This document shows positions 53,179-61,775 of a DNA stretch of 64,000 nt, piece by piece (position 1 is the first letter of the stretch; every line of letters starts with the position of its first letter). The position numbers were made by a program, and so were the translations under genes. A model generated the notes under the pieces. It saw nothing but the letters and a program-made list of their open reading frames with translations, made no database searches and was not told the origin of the DNA. The DNA lies in contig NZ_CP110644.1 of assembly GCF_026153515.1 (NCBI RefSeq), positions 4,245,501 to 4,309,500 of the forward strand. Direction: 5' to 3'. The stretch is from Pseudomonas sp. KU26590 (GTDB lineage Bacteria > Pseudomonadota > Gammaproteobacteria > Pseudomonadales > Pseudomonadaceae).

Positions 53179-54109
53179 ATTGACTCGCCCGCGCCATGCG
53201 CTTGAGTATCACCACCATCCCCACGCCCAGCCCGGCCATGCCGATCAGCAATGCCGGGTAGCTGATCCACCACGGTATGAGCGTGGTCATCATGCTGTAT
53301 TCCGACATCCCGCCAATCCCCGCCACCAGATTCAATGGCAAGAACACCACGTTGATCAACGTCAGCTTGCGCAGCAGGTTGTTGGTGTTGTTATTGACCA
53401 GATTGCCCCGCGCGTCCATCAGGCTGGCGAACACGGTGGAATAGATGTTCGCCTGTTTATGGCACTGCTCGTTCTCGATGATCATGTCTTCAATCAGCGC
53501 CAGGCTGTCGCCGGAAAACTGATGCTTGTGGGCGTGATTGCGCAGGCGGGTCAGGACCGAGCCGTTGCTGTCGATGGCGTTGATGTAATAGACCAGGCTC
53601 TCGCTGAGGTTAAACATCTGCACCAGATGGCGGCTGTCCATCGACGCATTGAACTGCTGCTGCAGTTCCCGGGCGATCATCTTGATCACTTTGAGGTGAC
53701 CGAGATAATGATGAATGTTGTGGAACAGCACCTCCAGCAGCACGTCCAGCAGCGTGTGCATCGGCCGGTGTTGTCCCAGGTCGCCGAACTGTCTGTCGTC
53801 GGCGCAGATCAGCACCATGTGATGCGGGCTGAGCAGCACCCCGAACGATGACACGTCGAAGGAAAACGTGTCCTTGCCCGAGTAGTTTTCCGGGCGCTTC
53901 CAGATCATGAACAGCGCGTCCGGATGAAACTCGATGCGCGACACCTCGTCCGGGTCGAGCGCCGAGGCCAGGGCGTGGTCGTCCAGATGAAAGCGCTCCA
54001 GCAGCAGCGTCTTTTCGGCTGCATCCGGGTTACTGAACCACAGCACGCTCGCTTCGGCTTCGGCGCATTCCTGTAACCGGCCCGCCTCCAGGCGGTGGCC
54101 CTTGACCAC
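53177..54109 (-). CDS. CorA/ZntB-family divalent-cation transporter with GMS in place of GMN
   Basis: A 310-residue CorA-like membrane protein. A long cytosolic domain precedes two C-terminal helices (LINVVFLPLNLVAGI and WISYPALLIGMAGLGVGMVVIL). The pore motif, GMN in CorA and GVN in ZntB, reads GIGGMSEYSMMT (near residue 268). This type is typically annotated as a magnesium transporter in pseudomonads; ion specificity is uncertain. GTG start at 54109, 4 bases after the stop of the ATP-grasp gene, so cotranscribed with it. Confidence 0.82.
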   Translation of the reverse strand: MVKGHRLEAGRLQECAEAEASVLWFSNPDAAEKTLLLERFHLDDHALASALDPDEVSRIEFHPDALFMIWKRPENYSGKDTFSFDVSSFGVLLSPHHMVLICADDRQFGDLGQHRPMHTLLDVLLEVLFHNIHHYLGHLKVIKMIARELQQQFNASMDSRHLVQMFNLSESLVYYINAIDSNGSVLTRLRNHAHKHQFSGDSLALIEDMIIENEQCHKQANIYSTVFASLMDARGNLVNNNTNNLLRKLTLINVVFLPLNLVAGIGGMSEYSMMTTLIPWWISYPALLIGMAGLGVGMVVILKRMARASQ

Positions 54110-54113
54110 CGCC

Positions 54114-55697
54114 CTAACCCGCCAGACCGCGACGTTTGATGTCGAGGCGGCGAATGAACTCCTCCAGCACCAACGCGTACAGATCGTCCTGCAGCCAGGC
54201 GTCTTCGATGCCGGCGTCCAGGTTAGGGTTGTCGTTGACTTCGATCACCACCACGCGATCGCCGGACTGCTTCAGATCTACGCCGTACAAGCCGTCGCCG
54301 ATCAGGTTCGCGGTCTTCACCGCCAGGTCCACCACCGCCCGCGGCGCATCGTGAACCGCCAGGGTGCGGCACTCACCGTTGATCTCCGCATCAATGGCCT
54401 TGTGGTTGTAAATCTGCCAATGCCCCTTGGACATAAAGTACTGGCAGGCGAACACCGGTTTGCGGTTGAGCACGCCGATGCGCCAGTCGTATTCGGTGTA
54501 GAGGTATTCCTGGGCCAGCAACAGCACCGAGTGCTCGAACAGCTCCTGCGCCGCTTCCTGCAATTGCTGCGCGTCCTGCACCTTGATGACGCCCTTGGAG
54601 AAGCAGCCGTCGGGTATTTTCAGCACCAGCGGAAAGCCCAGTCGTGCCGCCACGTGCTCCAAATCATCCGGTCGCTCCTTGTAGAGGATTTCCGTGGCCG
54701 GCATGCCCAGCTTGTGGCTCTTGAGCAGGTCGGTCAGGTAAACCTTGTTGGTGCAACGCAGGATAGACGCCGGGTCATCCATCACCACCAGCCCTTCGCT
54801 CTCGGCCTTCTTGGCGAAGCGGTAAGTGTGGTTGTCGACGCTGGTGGTCTCGCGGATCAGCAGCGCGTCGTATTCGGCCAGCCTCGAGTAATCCTTCTTC
54901 TCGATCAGCTCCACGTCGACGCCCAGTTGCTGGCCGACGCGGATGAAGTTGTCCAGTGCCTTGCGGTTGGACGGCGGCAACGCTTCCTGCGGATCATGCA
55001 GAATCGCCATGTCGTAGCGATACGTGCGAGGCGATCGGGGCTGGCGCCAGATCTTGCGGCTGAAGCTGTCCAGGGACTGGGCGAACTGGTCCTGCTGATG
55101 ATCGCGCAGGCGGGTCAAGGCGCCAGTCTTGACGCCGACGATGTGCCAGTTGTCGCGCTTGCGAAACTCTACCAGCAGGATCGGCGCCGGAAACGCCTCG
55201 AACAGCTGACGGGCAAGATCCTGCAACGGCGCCAGATCGGTCTGACCGAAATACAGGCTCAGGGTGAAGCCTTCGGTTTCATCGTAAGGATGGTCACGCA
55301 GCGCATGTTCGAGGCGCTTGTCGAGGTCGTCCAGGGCCAGGCCGTAAAGGGATTTACGGGTCAGCTCGCTGATGGTCTTCACCGACGGAATCACGTGGTG
55401 ACCCCGAGCTTCGGCCAGCAGCGAGCAGTAATAACCGTGACCCAGGTAGCGGTAACTGCGGCACAGGTTGATCACTTGCACCCGCTGACCGGCAGTGTCC
55501 TGGGGCGGGTTTTCCAGATAGTCCTGGGCGCTGATCAAGTGCTCGCTGGGCAAGTAAGACGACCAGTCTTCGAGCCGCTCCACGACAATCAACAGTCGGC
55601 TTCGGGTTGAAACAGGTTTCAGCGGATTGACATTAAAAGTTGCCGAACGCTGAGGTTGTGCTGATACTTCGTCGGTCTTCACCGGCACCGCATTCAT
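54114..55697 (-). CDS. RimK-like ATP-grasp ligase with N-terminal RLAN domain
   Basis: A 527-residue protein. The N-terminal part (about 30-230; SRLLIVVERLEDWSSYLPSEHLIS, YLGHGYYCSLLAEARGH) is the RLAN-type domain; the C-terminal half is a RimK-like ATP-grasp with TNKVYLTDLLKSHKLGMPAT, FPLVLKIPDGCFSKGV and VIEVNDNPNLDAGIED (Mg/ATP residues). It is far longer than RimK of S6 (about 300 residues). It should form an amide bond between a peptide or protein and an amino acid. AAGGAT precedes ATG 55697. Divergent from a GNAT/C39 gene and followed by a CorA-like gene. Confidence 0.85.
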   Translation of the reverse strand: MNAVPVKTDEVSAQPQRSATFNVNPLKPVSTRSRLLIVVERLEDWSSYLPSEHLISAQDYLENPPQDTAGQRVQVINLCRSYRYLGHGYYCSLLAEARGHHVIPSVKTISELTRKSLYGLALDDLDKRLEHALRDHPYDETEGFTLSLYFGQTDLAPLQDLARQLFEAFPAPILLVEFRKRDNWHIVGVKTGALTRLRDHQQDQFAQSLDSFSRKIWRQPRSPRTYRYDMAILHDPQEALPPSNRKALDNFIRVGQQLGVDVELIEKKDYSRLAEYDALLIRETTSVDNHTYRFAKKAESEGLVVMDDPASILRCTNKVYLTDLLKSHKLGMPATEILYKERPDDLEHVAARLGFPLVLKIPDGCFSKGVIKVQDAQQLQEAAQELFEHSVLLLAQEYLYTEYDWRIGVLNRKPVFACQYFMSKGHWQIYNHKAIDAEINGECRTLAVHDAPRAVVDLAVKTANLIGDGLYGVDLKQSGDRVVVIEVNDNPNLDAGIEDAWLQDDLYALVLEEFIRRLDIKRRGLAG

Positions 55698-55777
55698 GAG
55701 TTGATCCTTCGGGAAACAGTCCTTTCTATAAAACATGGCTTTGTAGAAATGTCCCGTTTCGTTACTCACTCTTTACG

Positions 55778-56887
55778 GTGTCGGACATGAACTTTATATA
55801 TCGCCTCGCCCAGCCCGCCGATGTGGATGAACTGTTGGTGCTGGAAAACCAGTGTTTTGAATCCGACCGCCTGAATGCGCGCAGCTTTCACTGGATGGTC
55901 ACGCGGGCCAATGCGCGATTGATCGTCGCGCTGGGTGATCAGCCCGAGCAACGCCTGGCCGGTTACGCGCTGGTGCTGTTTCATCGCGGCACGTCCCTGG
56001 GCCGGCTTTACTCCCTGGCGATCAGCGACGATGCCCGGGGCCAGGGCCTCGGTCAGCAACTGCTGGCCCAGGCCGAACAGCACGCCCTGGAGCGTGAGTG
56101 TGCCTATTTGCGGCTCGAAGTCCGCCCGGACAACGCCCCGGCGATTCGCTTGTACGAACGCAACGGCTATCGCCTGTTCGACCGCATCGACGACTACTAC
56201 GAAGACCACGCGCCGGCGTTGCGCTACGAAAAACGCATCCGCGAACACGCCACCGGCGTCGCCCGCCACGTGCCCTACTACCCGCAAACCCTGGACTTCA
56301 GCTGCGGCCCGGCGTGCCTGCTGATGGCGATGAAAGCCCTGCAACCGCCGAGCGCCATGCAGCGCCACGAGGAACTGCAGATCTGGCGCGAGGCGACCAC
56401 GGTGTTCATGACCTCCGGCCACGGCGGTTGCAGCCCCCAGGGGCTGGCGCTGGCCGCATTGCGCCGCGGGTTCGAGGTCGGCCTGCAGGTGTCGGTGCGC
56501 GGGCCGTTGTTTCTCGCCGGTGTGCGCAGCGAAGAAAAGCGCGAAGTCATGCGCCTGGTGCATGAAGAATTCAGCCGCGAGCTGGCTGAAAGCGCGGTCC
56601 GTCAACTGGGCAGTGCGCCGCTCAATCTCTGGCAACTGCAAAAGGACAACGGCCTGGCGCTGGTGCTGATCAGCAGCTATCGATTGACCCGCTCCAAAGC
56701 GCCGCACTGGGTGCTGGTCACCGGTTGCGATGATGACTTCGTTTACTTGCACGACCCCGACATCGATCACAGCCAACAGCGTCAGGCCATGGACTGCCAA
56801 TACATGCCGGTCAGCCACAAAGAGTTTGCCGGCATGAGTTGTTTTGGGGCCGACAAACTTCGCGCGGCGGTTGTTCTTTATCCATAG
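55778..56887 (+). CDS. Fused GNAT acetyltransferase and C39-like peptidase
   Basis: A 369-residue two-domain protein. The GNAT domain (about 1-155) has SLAISDDARGQGLGQQLLAQ and VRPDNAPAIRLYERNGY. The papain-like C39 domain (about 165-369) keeps its catalytic set: Cys176 in DFSCGPACLL, His310 in APHWVLVTG and Asp326 in YLHDPD. No signal peptide, so it acts in the cytosol. It is divergent from the ATP-grasp ligase, with about 80 bases between starts. GTG 55778 or ATG 55787 may be used; neither has a strong ribosome-binding site. Confidence 0.85.
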   Translation: MSDMNFIYRLAQPADVDELLVLENQCFESDRLNARSFHWMVTRANARLIVALGDQPEQRLAGYALVLFHRGTSLGRLYSLAISDDARGQGLGQQLLAQAEQHALERECAYLRLEVRPDNAPAIRLYERNGYRLFDRIDDYYEDHAPALRYEKRIREHATGVARHVPYYPQTLDFSCGPACLLMAMKALQPPSAMQRHEELQIWREATTVFMTSGHGGCSPQGLALAALRRGFEVGLQVSVRGPLFLAGVRSEEKREVMRLVHEEFSRELAESAVRQLGSAPLNLWQLQKDNGLALVLISSYRLTRSKAPHWVLVTGCDDDFVYLHDPDIDHSQQRQAMDCQYMPVSHKEFAGMSCFGADKLRAAVVLYP

Positions 56888-57010
56888 GGGCAGGCGCCTA
56901 TATAAACGGTGTCAGGCAATGGACTGTTCGCGTAAAGATCCCGTCGTATTGATTGCAGTTGTCTGTGCAAACGGAATGAATAGGCGCTCGGCCTTTAGGC
57001 GATGGGTGGG

Positions 57011-57151
57011 ATGAGCGTGATGGATAACTCGGTGATCGGTTTGATAATTCTTTCAGTGATAGCGGTGTTTGGCATCTCGGCGTTTTACTTTGATTTTGTT
57101 CATATGCGCCGCAAGCCAAGCTTGGAAAAACAACGAAACCCGCAAAAATGA
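57011..57151 (+). CDS. Very small single-pass membrane protein
   Basis: A 46-residue frame: MSVMDNSVIGLIILSVIAVF is a membrane helix, followed by FYFDFVHMRRKPSLEKQ. GGGTGGG precedes the ATG, a weak site. The hydrophobic-then-basic order is protein-like, but no family is known to me. Confidence 0.45.
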   Translation: MSVMDNSVIGLIILSVIAVFGISAFYFDFVHMRRKPSLEKQRNPQK

Positions 57152-57274
57152 CGGACGACGCCGCCGACGGATTATTTTTCTCGCAGCGCCTGTTCGGCAA
57201 AGGCGTAACGCCACCGACCCGCTAAGCTTGTGCAGTTGACGCTTGCTTTGCACATCGCTCGGGGGAGTTGAAAC

Positions 57275-57733
57275 ATGCTCATCAAATGGGTACTGGCTGC
57301 GTTGCACCTGCTGGCGTTCGGTTTTGCGATCGCGGCGGTGCTGGCGAGGGGACGGGCGTTGCGGCGGTTGCGCACGGATGATCCACGATCGTTCAGGGAT
57401 GTGTTCGTGGTCGACAATATCTGGGGCGTCTCGGCCGGGATTCTGCTGATCACCGGGGCGTTTCGGGCGTTCGGCGGGCTGGAGAAAGGCTCGTATTACT
57501 ACCTGCATCAGCCGCTGTTTCACCTGAAAATGGCGGCGTTCGTCGCCATGCTCGCGCTGGAAGTGGTGCCGATGTTCGCGCTGATCAAATGGCGCATTGC
57601 ATTCAAGAAGAACCAGCCCATTGATACTTCCCTGTCGCGCCGTTTTGCGAGGATCAGCCACATGGAGGCGCTGCTGATGGTCATCATGGTCATCGCTGCA
57701 ACGGGCATGGCGCGGGGGATATTGTTGAGCTGA
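57275..57733 (+). CDS. DUF2214-family membrane protein
   Basis: A 152-residue protein with four predicted helices (WVLAALHLLAFGFAIAAVLARG, WGVSAGILLITGAFRAFGG, HLKMAAFVAMLALEVVPMFAL, MEALLMVIMVIAATGMARGI). It matches the DUF2214 family of pseudomonads. GGGAG precedes the ATG. Function unknown. A REPIN separates it from convergent mntH. Confidence 0.85.
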   Translation: MLIKWVLAALHLLAFGFAIAAVLARGRALRRLRTDDPRSFRDVFVVDNIWGVSAGILLITGAFRAFGGLEKGSYYYLHQPLFHLKMAAFVAMLALEVVPMFALIKWRIAFKKNQPIDTSLSRRFARISHMEALLMVIMVIAATGMARGILLS

Positions 57734-57757
57734 AGTGGGCGGGGCAAGCCCTGTAAC

Positions 57758-57846
57758 TGTAGGAGCGCGCTTGCCCGCGATTGCGTTTCGTCTGCGGCAC
57801 ATCTGCTGTCTGACAAGCCGCGTTCGCGGGCAAGCGCGCTCCTACA
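57758..57846. repeat. REPIN, GCGCGCTTGCCCGCGAA type
   Basis: TGTAGGAGCGCGCTTGCCCG on the left and inverted CGGGCAAGCGCGCTCCTACA on the right, spacer about 50 bases, between convergent DUF2214 and mntH genes. Confidence 0.92.
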
Positions 57847-57860
57847 AGTGCCCGTTGTTC

Positions 57861-59180
57861 TCAGGTCACCCAAAAATACATCAAGGTCAGGTTCGCGCCG
57901 GAGATCAATCCGAACAGCCCCCAGGCCAGAGTTTTGGTCAGGCGGCTGTTGGCGAACGGGCCCATCAATTGCGGGTCGCTGGTGAAGCGGATCAGCGGCC
58001 ACAGCGCGAACGGCAGCTGCAGGCTGAGGACGACCTGACTGAGCACCAGCATCTTGCCCACCGCGCCATCGCCAAACCAGATCACCCCGATGAAGGCCGG
58101 AATCAGCGCCAGCCCGCGTGTGGCCAAGCGGCGTTGCCAGCACGGGATCTTCGCTTTGAGAAACCCTTCCAGCACCACTTGCCCCGCGATAGTTCCGGTG
58201 AACGTTGAACTCTGCCCTGCCGCCAGCAGCGCTACGCCGAACAGCACGCTGGCCACGGCGCCGCCCACCAGCGGATCGAGCAGGTGGTAGGCGTCCTGGA
58301 TTTCGACGACATCGGTGTGACCGGTGCCGTGGAACGCGGCAGCGGCCAGAATGAGAATGGCGGCATTGATCAGGAGCGCCAGGCTCAAGGATGCAATGGT
58401 GTCCACTCGGGCGTAGCGAATGGCGCTGGCCTTGCTTTCGACCGACGTGCCGTTGACCCGGGTCTGCACCACCGATGAATGCAGGTACAGGTTATGGGGC
58501 ATCACTGTCGCGCCGAGAATGCCGATGGCGATGTACAGCGGTTCCTGATTGCTCAGCATCTCCCACGACGGCTTGAGCCCCGCCACCACGTCCGGCCAGA
58601 ACGGTTTGATCAGCACCAGTTCGATAAAGAAACACGTCGCGATGGTTGCGATCAGCCCCAGCACAATGGCTTCGAGACGGCGGAAATTGGCGCCCTGCAA
58701 GGCCAGCACGATGACCGTATCGAACGCCGTGAGCGCCACGCCGGTGGTGATCGACACCCCCAGCAGCAAGTGAAACGCCAGCGCCGCACCCAGCACTTCC
58801 GCCAGATCGGTCGCCAGGATCGACAGTTCGGCGAGGATCCACTGACCCATGCCGACCCGGCGGCTGTAGTGCTCGGAGGACAGCTGCGCCAGATCGCGGC
58901 CAGTGGCGATGCCCAGGCGCGAACACAGATTCTGCAGCACCATGCCCGACAGACTGGCCAGGACCACCACGAACAACAGCGAATAACCGAAGCGCGAACC
59001 CGCTTCAATGGCGGTGGCCCAGTTGCCGGGGTCCATATAGCCGATGGAGATCAACAGGCCGGGGCCGACGAACAGCATCAGCTTGCGCAGGAAAGACGCA
59101 TTGGCGGGAATGGCGACGCTGTCGGTGGTCGCCGACGGGCAGAAAGGCGCAGTGGCAGTGGTCGGGAGTTTGTACTTCAC
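57861..59180 (-). CDS. mntH: Nramp-family Mn2+ transporter MntH
   Basis: A 439-residue inner-membrane proton-coupled divalent-metal importer, 11 helices. The metal-binding DPGNWATAIEAG (helix 1) and the helix-6 signature GATVMPHNLYLHSSVVQTR are intact. Upstream I see no MntR or Fur box. Convergent with the DUF2214 gene, divergent from the MFS gene at 59294. Confidence 0.93.
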   Translation of the reverse strand: MKYKLPTTATAPFCPSATTDSVAIPANASFLRKLMLFVGPGLLISIGYMDPGNWATAIEAGSRFGYSLLFVVVLASLSGMVLQNLCSRLGIATGRDLAQLSSEHYSRRVGMGQWILAELSILATDLAEVLGAALAFHLLLGVSITTGVALTAFDTVIVLALQGANFRRLEAIVLGLIATIATCFFIELVLIKPFWPDVVAGLKPSWEMLSNQEPLYIAIGILGATVMPHNLYLHSSVVQTRVNGTSVESKASAIRYARVDTIASLSLALLINAAILILAAAAFHGTGHTDVVEIQDAYHLLDPLVGGAVASVLFGVALLAAGQSSTFTGTIAGQVVLEGFLKAKIPCWQRRLATRGLALIPAFIGVIWFGDGAVGKMLVLSQVVLSLQLPFALWPLIRFTSDPQLMGPFANSRLTKTLAWGLFGLISGANLTLMYFWVT

Positions 59181-59293
59181 GGGAATCCGAAACGTGGTGG
59201 CGGTCAGTCCCGGAGCTTAAACGCGCAGAAATGTTTTGTCTTGAATCTCTGGGGCACTAACATGCTGCGTCTCACCGATCCGGAAAAACAATA

Positions 59294-60727
59294 ATGCATG
59301 CCGTGCCCGATAGCCCTGACAACGCTCGTTCGACCCCTGACGGAATCGACCCCATACGCGCTGCGCGGATTTCCGCGCGCATCGACCGACTGCCCGCCGT
59401 CGCCACGATCTGGAAGCTGGTGGCGCTGCTGTCCATTGGCGGTTTCTTCGAACTCTACGATCTGTTTCAGACCGCCTACATCAGCCCCGGCCTGATCCGC
59501 GACGGGCTGTTCGCCACAGGGGCGCAGGGCGTGTTCGGGTTTTCCGATCAGGCGGCGTTCGCGTCGGCGACCTTTCTGGGGCTGTTCCTCGGTGCCAGCC
59601 TGCTGAGCCCGATCGCCGACCGCTACGGCCGCCGCGCCATCTTCACCTTCGCGTTGATCTGGTACACCGTCGCCACGGTGTTGATGGGCATACAGACCTC
59701 CGCACTGGGCATCATCTGCATGCGCTTTCTGGTGGGCATCGGCCTGGGCATCGAGCTGGTGACCATCGACGCCTACCTGTCGGAACTGGTGCCCAAGCGC
59801 ATGCGCAGCTCGGCGTTCGCCTTCGCGTTTTTCGTGCAGTTCCTGTCGGTGCCGTCGGTGGCATTGATGTCCTGGTGGCTGGTGCCCCAGGACCCGTTCG
59901 GCATCGCCGGCTGGCGCTGGGTGGTGTTGGCCAGTGCGGTGTTCGCGCTGTTCATCTGGTGGCTGCGCTCGCGGCTGCCGGAATCGCCGCGCTGGCTGGC
60001 GCAACACGGCCGCTTCAGCGAGGCCGAAAAGATCATGGACGACCTTGAAGCCCGCTGCATCAAGGACCACGGCCAGGCGCTGGACGAACCGGAAACCCAC
60101 AACGTGGCCGTCGAGGGCAAAGGCCGCTTCGCGGATATCTGGCAACCGCCTTATCGCCGTCGCGCGCTGATGCTGATTGTGTTTCACGTGTTCCAGGCGA
60201 TCGGCTTTTTCGGTTTCGGTAACTGGCTGCCTGCGCTGCTTTCCGGTCAGGGCGTGAGCGTGACCCACAGTCTGGCGTATGCGTTTGTGATCACCCTCGC
60301 CTATCCCCTCGGGCCGTTGTTGTTCGTGAAGTTTGCCAACCGTTTCGAGAACAAGTGGCAGATTGTCGGCTCGGCCTTGGGCTCGATGATTTTCGGTACG
60401 CTGTTCGCGCAGCAGTCGACGGCTGCCGGGCTGATCTTTTGCGGGGTGATGATTACGTTCTGTAATGCGTGGTTGAGTTTCAGTTATCACTCGTACCAGA
60501 GCGAGTTGTTCCCGACCAACATCCGCGCCCGGGCGGTGGGGTTCTGTTATTCGTTCAGTCGTCTGTCGACGGTGTTCAGCAGTTTGTTGATCGGGTTTTT
60601 TCTGGATAACTTCGGTACGCCGGGGGTGCTGACGTTTATTGTGATGAGTATGTTGATTGTGATCATCACGATTGGGGGGTTTGGGCCGAAGACGCGGAAT
60701 TTGGCGCTCGAAGATATTGCTCATTAG
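59294..60727 (+). CDS. MFS transporter, sugar/aromatic-acid symporter type
   Basis: A 477-residue 12-helix permease. The loop between helices 2 and 3 is ADRYGRRAIFTFALIWY and a later motif is PESPRWLAQHGRFSEAEKIMDDLEARC, as in the SP (sugar porter)-like and aromatic acid:H+ subgroups. Substrate not readable. It starts 113 bases from mntH on the other strand; that region probably holds both promoters. Confidence 0.85.
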   Translation: MHAVPDSPDNARSTPDGIDPIRAARISARIDRLPAVATIWKLVALLSIGGFFELYDLFQTAYISPGLIRDGLFATGAQGVFGFSDQAAFASATFLGLFLGASLLSPIADRYGRRAIFTFALIWYTVATVLMGIQTSALGIICMRFLVGIGLGIELVTIDAYLSELVPKRMRSSAFAFAFFVQFLSVPSVALMSWWLVPQDPFGIAGWRWVVLASAVFALFIWWLRSRLPESPRWLAQHGRFSEAEKIMDDLEARCIKDHGQALDEPETHNVAVEGKGRFADIWQPPYRRRALMLIVFHVFQAIGFFGFGNWLPALLSGQGVSVTHSLAYAFVITLAYPLGPLLFVKFANRFENKWQIVGSALGSMIFGTLFAQQSTAAGLIFCGVMITFCNAWLSFSYHSYQSELFPTNIRARAVGFCYSFSRLSTVFSSLLIGFFLDNFGTPGVLTFIVMSMLIVIITIGGFGPKTRNLALEDIAH

Positions 60728-61294
60728 CAGCGGAGTCATTTTTCCAGCAGCCAAGATCAAGAGCGTCTGCCTAGGGGCAGACTGTTTCGCCTTCGGCGAG
60801 TTACTTGGAAAAGCACCCCAAGTAACCAAGGGTGCCTGCTCCTGGCTAGGTTCCTCCTGCGTCGGAATACCCTCACTTCGACGACGCTCCGTGGGCCCGC
60901 GCCGAACGGACATCCATGTCCTGACGGCGCTCTCCCGGCATCCATGCCGCTCGGCCCACTGCGCGTCGTCTGCGTTCGGCCTGCACCCAAGTCGCGTTTT
61001 GTGGTGTTTGGACTACCGAGTAGAAGATCAAGAGCAGATCACAAGCAGAGCAAAGGCTTCCCGGCTGAAGCCGGTCCTACAGGACACCGCGTGCATTCAG
61101 TGGGATCGGCTTTAGCCGGGAAGGCGTCGTTGATCGTTCCCACGCTCCGCGTGGGAATGCATCCTGTGACGCTCCGCGTCACTTCCCCGGCCTAAATGTG
61201 CTTCGTCTGCGGGACGCGGAGCGTCCGGGGCGGCGTTACCACGCGGAGCGTGGGAACGATCAGAAACAGGACTCTTTGGAATAACGCGACCTCC

Positions 61295-61382
61295 GTAGGA
61301 GCCGGCTTGCTGGCGAACGCGGTGGGTCAGTCGACATTTTCGTCACAGATCAGACGGGTTCGCCAGCAAGCCGGCTCCTACA
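61295..61382. repeat. REPIN, GCCGGCTTGCTGGCGAA type
   Basis: GTAGGAGCCGGCTTGCTGGC on the left and inverted GCCAGCAAGCCGGCTCCTAC on the right, within the larger repeat island. Same family as 44028. Confidence 0.9.
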
Positions 61383-61431
61383 GTGTGAGCTGGGTGCAGT
61401 CAGTGGGACCGGGTTCAGCCGGGAAGCTTTT

Positions 61432-61464
61432 GATCTGCACCTGATCTGCACTTGATCTGCACTT
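61432..61464. repeat. Three 11-bp tandem repeats
   Basis: GATCTGCACCT, GATCTGCACTT, GATCTGCACTT in tandem, then a partial fourth copy. Located in the spacer of the long inverted repeat. Confidence 0.8.
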
Positions 61465-61775
61465 GATTCTCATACCCAAAAGGTTCAGTCACCGCCAATC
61501 GCGACTTGGGTGCAGGCTGAACGCAGGTCTTGCGCAGTGGGCCGAGCCGCATGGATGCGGCGAGAGCGCCGTCAGGACATGGATGTCCGTTCGGCGCGGG
61601 CCCACGGAGCAAGACCGGAGTGAGGGTATTCCGACGAAGGAGGAACCCAACCAGGAGCACAAGCCCTTGGTTACTTGGGGCTTTATCAAGTAACTCGCCG
61701 AAGGCGAAACAGTCTGCCCCCAGGCAGACGCTCTTGATCTTAAGGATCTTGATCTTGATCTTGCTCTGAAAAACC

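Larger units (their letters stand above)
60728..61775. repeat. Repeat island between the MFS gene and norR
   Basis: About 1 kb with no supported gene. It holds a long inverted repeat (arms about 60752-61012 and 61497-61741), a third type of REP pair (61053-61081 and 61099-61125), nested GTTCCCACGCTCCGCGTGGG palindromes (61133-61262), a REPIN (61295-61382) and three 11-bp tandem repeats (61432-61464). The open frames inside the arms repeat a Ser/Arg/Pro-rich string that I take to be repeat-derived. Confidence 0.8.

Noticed and set aside
57861..59180. MntR or Fur box near mntH
   Set aside because: No convincing palindrome of either type in the 113 bases upstream.
59204..60913. A 569-codon open frame on the minus strand
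   Set aside because: Opposite the MFS gene and running into the repeat island; Arg/Gln/His-rich with no recognisable domain.
60672..61693. Short open frames with a shared Ser/Arg/Pro-rich protein string
   Set aside because: They come from the inverted-repeat arms and appear in both orientations; they are products of the repeat, not genes.
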